Positions 6,632 to 9,803 of a DNA stretch of 9,803 nucleotides are shown one piece after another. How positions within the stretch are numbered: position 1 is the first letter of the stretch; each line of letters opens with the position of its first letter. A model generated the notes under the pieces. That model saw only the letters and a program-made list of their open reading frames with translations, was not told the DNA's origin and made no database searches. A program made the position numbers and the translations under genes. The DNA is from JANNHK01 sp034408875 (GTDB lineage: Bacteria > Actinomycetota > Acidimicrobiia > IMCC26256 > PALSA-610): contig JAWXCJ010000273.1 of NCBI GenBank assembly GCA_034408875.1, positions 1 to 9,803 of the forward strand, read 5' to 3'.

Positions 6632-7275
6632 TGTCCGACTTCCCGATCAAGGACAAGCCACCGTTCAACGTCAACGTGCTCGAGCGTTGGCTGAGCGAAG
6701 CATCGAAACAAACGGGCGTGGCCGCGGGACGCCTGCGTCGTTGGCTCGGCTTCATGGTCGTCGCCGCGATGCTCGACAAAGCCCGCCACGCCGAAGACGG
6801 TGGGCCGCTGTTCTTGGTGAAGGGCGGCGTCGCCATGGAGCTGCGCGTCGATAGTGGCGCACGCGCGACCAAGGACTTGGACACCGCCTTCCGGGAGAGT
6901 GTGGACGCCGTCGCCGAACACCTCGACCCGGTGCTCCGTATCGGTCACGGCGACTTCACCGCGACGCGCACCGAGATCGAGCCGGTCAAAGACACCGGCG
7001 CCGTTCGCTTCGACATCAAGCTCGCGTATCGGGGCCGTCCGGTCGTCACCGTGCAGATGGAGGTCGCGGCCGTCGAGGGCGGGATGGGGAGCGAGGTCGA
7101 CCATGTCCCGGCCAAGTCTCTCGCTCACGTCGGCCTCGCCGGCCCGGACACCGTGCCGTGCATCTCGGTGCGATGGCAGAGCGCGCAGAAGCTTCACGCC
7201 TGCACCGAGACACTCGACGACCGTGACAACGACCGTTTCCGTGATCTCCTCGATCTACAACTCCTGGCTGGTTGA
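6631..7275 (+). CDS. AbiEii/AbiGii-family nucleotidyltransferase toxin, main part (frameshifted near C-terminus)
   Basis: This 214-aa product carries the nucleotidyltransferase domain of the AbiEii toxin family, which stops growth by modifying RNA and in phage infection can cause abortive infection. The active-site region is intact: K64-G65-G66 and R78-A-T80-K81-D82-L83-D84. The downstream conserved helix K187-L-H-A and the R204-D205-L-L-D208-L block are also present. The frame stops at TGA 7273-7275 directly after DLQLLAG, while the expected continuation (ISDDEWAEV onward) is in another frame at once downstream. One extra T at about 7272 would restore a single protein of about 285 aa. It starts one base into the antitoxin stop codon. 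Either a mutation, a base-calling error or a recoding event splits it. Confident in the family; activity uncertain. Confidence 0.87.
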   Translation: MSDFPIKDKPPFNVNVLERWLSEASKQTGVAAGRLRRWLGFMVVAAMLDKARHAEDGGPLFLVKGGVAMELRVDSGARATKDLDTAFRESVDAVAEHLDPVLRIGHGDFTATRTEIEPVKDTGAVRFDIKLAYRGRPVVTVQMEVAAVEGGMGSEVDHVPAKSLAHVGLAGPDTVPCISVRWQSAQKLHACTETLDDRDNDRFRDLLDLQLLAG

Positions 7276-7487
7276 TCTCCGATGACGAATGGGCCGAGGT
7301 GAAAGCGGCGTGCGTCGAGGTGTTCGAGGGCCGAGCGAATCACGCGTGGCCGCCGGACGTCACCGTCTACGAATCGTGGGAAGCCGGCTATCGAGCTCTC
7401 GCCGATGAGACGGGCTTCGCCGTCACCAGCGTCTACGACGCCGCAGACGCAGTGCGTGAGATGATCGCCCGTATCGACGCGTCATGA
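7272..7487 (+). CDS. C-terminal piece of AbiEii toxin (split by frameshift)
   Basis: A 71-residue frame beginning at a TTG that overlaps the preceding stop (TTGA). It reads ISDDEWAEVKAACVEVF, then HAWPPDVTVYESWEAGY and a final helix ending in MIARIDAS. This is what normally follows the DLLDLQLLAG block in actinobacterial AbiEii proteins, so it is the toxin's C-terminal segment rather than a separate gene. The four-base overlap could allow reinitiation and a two-subunit toxin, but loss of one base from an original GGTTTGATC-like sequence is simpler. No ribosome binding site of its own is visible. Ends at TGA 7485-7487. Confidence 0.72.
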   Translation: MISDDEWAEVKAACVEVFEGRANHAWPPDVTVYESWEAGYRALADETGFAVTSVYDAADAVREMIARIDAS

Positions 7488-7529
7488 AGGCGACGCTCGT
7501 GCATCGTCTTACACGCGAGACTTCCGAGC

Positions 7530-8027
7530 GTGTTCGTCGTCCACGCAACGTTGAAGTTCCTCGATCGTGTCGGTAAGCCGACCGCGATACCGGTCGCGCA
7601 GTCGACGACTGTGTTGGGTGATTGGTATGCAACCGCGCTGTTCTGGAAGCCGCAGGTCGCGTTGTTCGTCAACGAATCAACGCTGCTGCCGGTACTGGTT
7701 CCATTCGCTCCGGCGGCGACGGTGGTCGATCGGTTCCCGGCGACGCTCGCGACCGTTCTCGACGGGCACGGCCTCAGCCGTGCGTTCATCGAGCATGAGG
7801 TCGCCGAGATGTCCGAGCACCGTCTCGCGAAAACCGCAAACCGGAGCGTGGTCGGGATCATGAACGAGTTCTCGTATCTCGGCGAGGCGGATCGGGCGGC
7901 GGGAGACACTCACGACCTCATCGCGCTGAGCCTCAGACTTGCCGAAACTCCGTGCGGACCGTTGTATTCGAGACACGGCAGTCCTGATCGCGAGTTGGCA
8001 GCCCTCGCTGCCCAACATCGTTGGTGA
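7530..8027 (+). CDS. DUF6933-like protein of unknown function
   Basis: A complete 165-aa protein starting at GTG 7530. It matches my recollection of the DUF6933 layout: an N-terminal strand then KFLDRVG, TTVLGDWYATALFWKPQ, ALFVNESTLLPVLVP, a central helix with FIEHEVAEM, AKTANRSVVGIMNEF, and a C-terminal LSLRLAETPCGPLY segment. No signal peptide, membrane helix or catalytic motif is apparent. It lies 42 bases after the toxin C-terminal piece on the same strand and may be expressed with it. Its function is unknown. Presence in a TA-bearing element suggests accessory cargo but does not prove a defence role. The start has only a weak upstream GAGA, and no better start is near the conserved N-terminus. 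Confidence 0.82.
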   Translation: MFVVHATLKFLDRVGKPTAIPVAQSTTVLGDWYATALFWKPQVALFVNESTLLPVLVPFAPAATVVDRFPATLATVLDGHGLSRAFIEHEVAEMSEHRLAKTANRSVVGIMNEFSYLGEADRAAGDTHDLIALSLRLAETPCGPLYSRHGSPDRELAALAAQHRW

Positions 8028-8143
8028 TAGCCGGTGCCGCGTCAACCAACGTGCGCGGGTGTTGCAACCGTCCTTACCGGCACTTCGTGGGCACCCGTGC
8101 CGCGCTCCGCTCGGAGGTGTCTTCCGAGTTGGCAGGTCTGGCT

Positions 8144-8400
8144 TTACGTCGGGCCGTTGCCGTTCCGGGCCATGGCCGGGAGATAAAGATTCACGAGGGC
8201 GATCGCCGCGCTCGCTCCGCACGCGGCGGCGGGCGCAGCAAGAACCGGATGGTCATTGGCGAGCAGATGAAAGCGGGCCGCTGCCGCGTAGTAGGCGATC
8301 AGCCCAGCGGAGGTGACTGCACCGAGTCGGGGCATCTTGAGCCCGGCCAGCAGCCCGAACGTGCTCGTCACTTTGATCACCGGAAGCGCCGGTCGCAGAT
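8144..8400 (-). pseudogene. DoxX-like membrane protein, C-terminal fragment
   Basis: On the minus strand the frame reads LPVIKVTSTFGLLAGLKMP, then AGLIAYYAAAARFHLLANDHP and a further hydrophobic stretch, ending at a stop at 8144-8146. The small polytopic pattern and the FHL-A-DHP motif are typical of the C-terminal two-thirds of DoxX-like proteins. The N-terminal helix is missing. Upstream sequence changes near 8400-8405 into the end of the integrase fragment. A GTG at 8380 could start a 78-residue product, but it lacks the first membrane helix. I read it as a remnant left by a deletion that joined integrase and DoxX sequences. Related full genes encode about 120-140 aa. Confidence 0.65.
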
Positions 8401-9005
8401 TGCTTCCATCGCAGCGCGCACAGCTCGCCGCGGCGCGCGCCCGATGTCGCGGCGAGTCGGAGGAAGCAACCGAGCGGCCGGTTGTCTCCGTCGGCGTGCG
8501 CGATCAGGCGCGCGACGTCGTCGGGATCGGGTGGCGTGACTTCGTGATGCGGTTCGCGCGGCGGCGACGCGTTCGCGGCCGGGTTGATCGTGAGGTGGCC
8601 CCACTTCACCGCTTGCGCGAGCGCGCGTTGTAGCACGGCGTGCACGCGCTTCACCGTCGCGGGAGCGAGCGGCCTGTCTTCGAGCCCACCGCGCTTGCGC
8701 AGCTGCACATAGAGGAGATCGATGTCGGCCGTTGTCAATTGTCGCAGCGGCGTGCTGCCGAAGCGCGGCAGGAGGTGCCGATCGATGATCGACCGGTAGC
8801 TCGTGACGACGGTCGGGGACCAGTCGGACTCGTTGTGGCTGAACCACTGTTCGATCAGCTCGCCGACGGTGCCGCTCTTCTTCGTCGCGTGCACACCTTC
8901 GGTCACGTCGGTGACGAACCGCGCGAGCGCGGTCTGCGGTTCGCGGCCTGCGTGGACGCGGAGTTCCCACGAACGTTCGCCGCGTTGCCGAAGCGATCCC
9001 TGCAT
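8253..9005 (-). pseudogene. Tyrosine site-specific integrase, truncated in the catalytic domain
   Basis: From ATG 9005 the product reads MQGSLRQRGERSWELRVHAG (N-terminal arm-binding region), then a SAM-like core-binding domain at about residues 45-125 (SYRSIIDRHLLPRFG, APATVKRVHAVLQRALAQAV). The catalytic domain begins with the first active-site Arg at about residue 191 in SGARRGELCALRW. True homology ends at Trp200 (about 8406), and the frame then runs antisense through the DoxX fragment to a stop at 8253. The HxxR box and nucleophilic Tyr are absent, so it should not recombine DNA. About 20 residues also seem missing after GREP, where relatives have a beta-strand and RGTKREA-like helix. A longer start at 9092 adds 29 unlikely residues. 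Its start faces the arm-type repeats and right att-like site, the normal integrase arrangement. Confidence 0.82.
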
Positions 9006-9029
9006 GCCCAAGAGTCTGCGTGACCGAAG

Positions 9030-9052
9030 GGATGGGCAAGTGGATGGGCAAG
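9030..9052. repeat. Two direct copies of GGATGGGCAAG (right arm-type integrase sites)
   Basis: GGATGGGCAAG occurs at 9030-9040 and 9042-9052 with a 12-base period, 25 bases upstream of the integrase ATG. The 10-mer GGATGGGCAA also occurs at 4130-4139, and inverted at 4112-4121. Short direct repeats beside an integrase and its att core are typical arm-type sites. Here they could also let the integrase repress its own promoter. Confidence 0.68.
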
Positions 9053-9108
9053 TGGCTCGTCCGGCACGTCCACGCAGTTCGCCGGAGTTCATACGTGCTG
9101 GTCAGCGA

Positions 9109-9156
9109 GGCGCCCCCGCCAGGATTCGAACCTGGGCACACGGTTTAGGAAACCGT
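9109..9156 (-). repeat. Right att-like site: 3' part of a tRNA-Arg(CCT) gene
   Basis: On the minus strand this contains a perfect anticodon arm (stem ACGGT/ACCGT, loop TTCCTAA, anticodon CCT), a four-base variable region, a perfect T-arm (CCAGG/CCTGG, loop TTCGAAT), acceptor 3' strand CGGGGGC and discriminator G at 9111. No CCA is encoded. The 26 bases that should hold the 5' acceptor strand and D-arm (9157-9182) do not: no strand pairs with CGGGGGC. It is therefore a tRNA 3' fragment. It repeats 3985-4027 at 38 of 43 positions. The integrase start and its direct repeats lie immediately to its left, fitting an att site. Confidence 0.75.
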
Positions 9157-9381
9157 TTCGGCCGTCGCGCTGACCTGCCCATATGTGCCGTGACCTGCGA
9201 AAACACTACGTTGAGATTCCCGCCGATACCCCCCGTTTCGCGGCAACTCGCGGCCTGGCCGCGGCCTGGACCCTGACGGCCGTGTCAGGTTGCCATCCGC
9301 GACGAGCGACCCCGAAGCCTCGGCCGCGTGTCCCAGCGCCCAAGTACCGTCCGCGATCCATCGAGAGGAACACCCCCCCCC
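9157..9381. other. Non-coding region right of the att-like site
   Basis: About 225 bases without a convincing gene. TGACCTGC appears twice, at 9171-9178 and 9191-9198, exactly 20 bases apart on one face of the helix; the reverse-complement 8-mer lies just right of the left att-like site near 4069. These may be further recombinase or excisionase sites, but 8-mers are weak evidence. A purine-rich GAGAGG at 9363-9368 is followed by a C tract (nine C's, 9373-9381) directly before ATG 9382. Confidence 0.4.
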
Positions 9382-9417
9382 ATGAGACCGATGTTCGGGC
9401 CAGCGAACGATGACTGA
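9382..9417 (+). CDS. Putative 11-codon leader ORF
   Basis: An ATG at 9382 opens an 11-residue frame, MRPMFGPANDD, ending at TGA 9415-9417. The stop overlaps the start of the next frame (ATG 9410-9412) in ATGACTGA. A GAGAGG ribosome-site candidate stands 13 bases upstream, with nine consecutive C's in between. The downstream ATG has no visible ribosome site of its own, so it may depend on translation of this leader. This is an inference from layout only. Confidence 0.35.
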   Translation: MRPMFGPANDD

Positions 9418-9803
9418 CCGCCCGTACACGGTCACGGTCACAAACCCCGACAACGACGACGACGACGACGCCCACGACACGTTCGCCGGCGCGCTCGACG
9501 CCGCCCGATCGACCGCCGCGCGACGCGGCTACGCAACGTGCGTGGCGACAACGCCCGGGCACCGCGACCGCCTCGCCGGGCACGTCGTTGTCGTCGAACC
9601 CGACGGCACGCTGACCGCGGCCCGAACCCGAAACAACATGACCAAACGACAGAAGGAGCATCCCGTGAGCACGCACGACTACCGCTTGATCGACGCCGAG
9701 ACCAACAACGACATCGGAGAAGCGACCGACTCGCAGATATTCGCCAGCTACGACGACCCGGGCCGCACAACATCGCCCCCGGCGTCTTCCTGGTCGACGG
9801 CGC
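9410..9803 (+). CDS. Small acidic ORF of unknown function, open at window edge
   Basis: From ATG 9410 the frame begins MTDRPYTVTVTNPDN, followed by a run of five Asp encoded by GAC repeats, an Ala-rich helix (FAGALDAARSTAARRGYA) and a strand-rich HVVVVEPDGTLTAAR. I do not recognise the family. Small acidic proteins of this kind are common on actinobacterial plasmids, phages and integrative elements. The frame has no stop through 9803 and passes in frame through a second likely start at 9665. It may therefore be two genes whose dividing stop is lost or shifted: a TGA at 9639-9641 in the next frame would end it. Translation is probably coupled to the tiny ORF whose stop overlaps this start. Confidence 0.5.
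   Translation, partial: MTDRPYTVTVTNPDNDDDDDAHDTFAGALDAARSTAARRGYATCVATTPGHRDRLAGHVVVVEPDGTLTAARTRNNMTKRQKEHPVSTHDYRLIDAETNNDIGEATDSQIFASYDDPGRTTSPPASSWSTA
9665..9803 (+). CDS. Possible second small ORF with strong ribosome site, partial
   Basis: A GTG at 9665 follows GAAGGAG with six bases of spacing, the best ribosome binding site in the right flank. The product begins VSTHDYRLIDAETNNDIGEATDSQIFASYDDPG, split here only by frame. It has the look of short mobile-element proteins with a YRLI-A---IG-ATD pattern and, further on, a VDG motif. That FLVDG motif appears in a different frame after about 9762, so one C may be missing near 9761-9764. It shares its frame with the ORF from 9410. Function unknown. 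Confidence 0.45.
   Translation, partial: MSTHDYRLIDAETNNDIGEATDSQIFASYDDPGRTTSPPASSWSTA

Noticed and set aside
7484..7576. Short ORF starting at the ATGA overlap after the toxin
   Set aside because: Thirty Arg-rich codons in a different frame from the recognisable DUF6933-like protein; no support.
9111..9190. Complete tRNA-Arg gene at the right repeat
   Set aside because: Anticodon and T arms are perfect, but the 5' acceptor and D-arm are missing, so it is only a 3' fragment.
9431..9480. GAC repeat as a functional microsatellite or CRISPR-like repeat
   Set aside because: It is a run of Asp codons inside an open frame, too short and without spacers.

Overview
The DNA is GC-rich, with strong G/C bias at third codon positions and frequent GTG starts. 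This suggests a high-GC actinobacterium. The gene families seen would fit an Acidimicrobiia-like genome, but that placement is inference. Many of the long open frames are antisense shadows of real genes.

Left flank (1-3985), which looks chromosomal. It holds a secreted subtilisin-type (S8) protease on the minus strand, cut by the window edge. Next is a decayed RidA/YjgF-family gene on the plus strand, with an internal deletion and a second frame problem near its end. A large membrane O-acyltransferase fused to an SGNH hydrolase domain follows on the minus strand.

Middle (about 3985-9156), interpreted as a decayed integrated element of about 5.1 kb. Its ends are two direct copies of the 3' part of a tRNA gene. 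The better copy has a clean anticodon arm reading CCT (Arg). Just inside both ends lies the 10-bp motif GGATGGGCAA, two copies per end, as expected for arm-type integrase sites. Next to the right end is a tyrosine integrase gene cut off just after its first catalytic Arg and joined to a DoxX-like fragment. The cargo, left to right, is: a broken DUF433/DUF5615 toxin-antitoxin pair; a DUF6431 zinc-ribbon fragment preceded by an 11-bp inverted repeat; an intact calcineurin-like phosphoesterase; an AbiEi/AbiEii toxin-antitoxin pair whose start overlaps a 29-bp palindrome and whose toxin is split by a frameshift; and a DUF6933-like gene. Two TA families and a phage-type phosphoesterase suggest a defence or stability cargo island that is partly eroded.

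Right flank (9157-9803). There is no 5' half of a tRNA to complete the right-hand copy. A non-coding stretch is followed by a tiny putative leader ORF and one or two small acidic ORFs of plasmid/phage character, open at the window edge. A second tandem element, with the intact tRNA-Arg beyond the window, would explain this.

I found no CRISPR array, rRNA or complete tRNA. All homology calls come from recognising sequence patterns; no database search was run.
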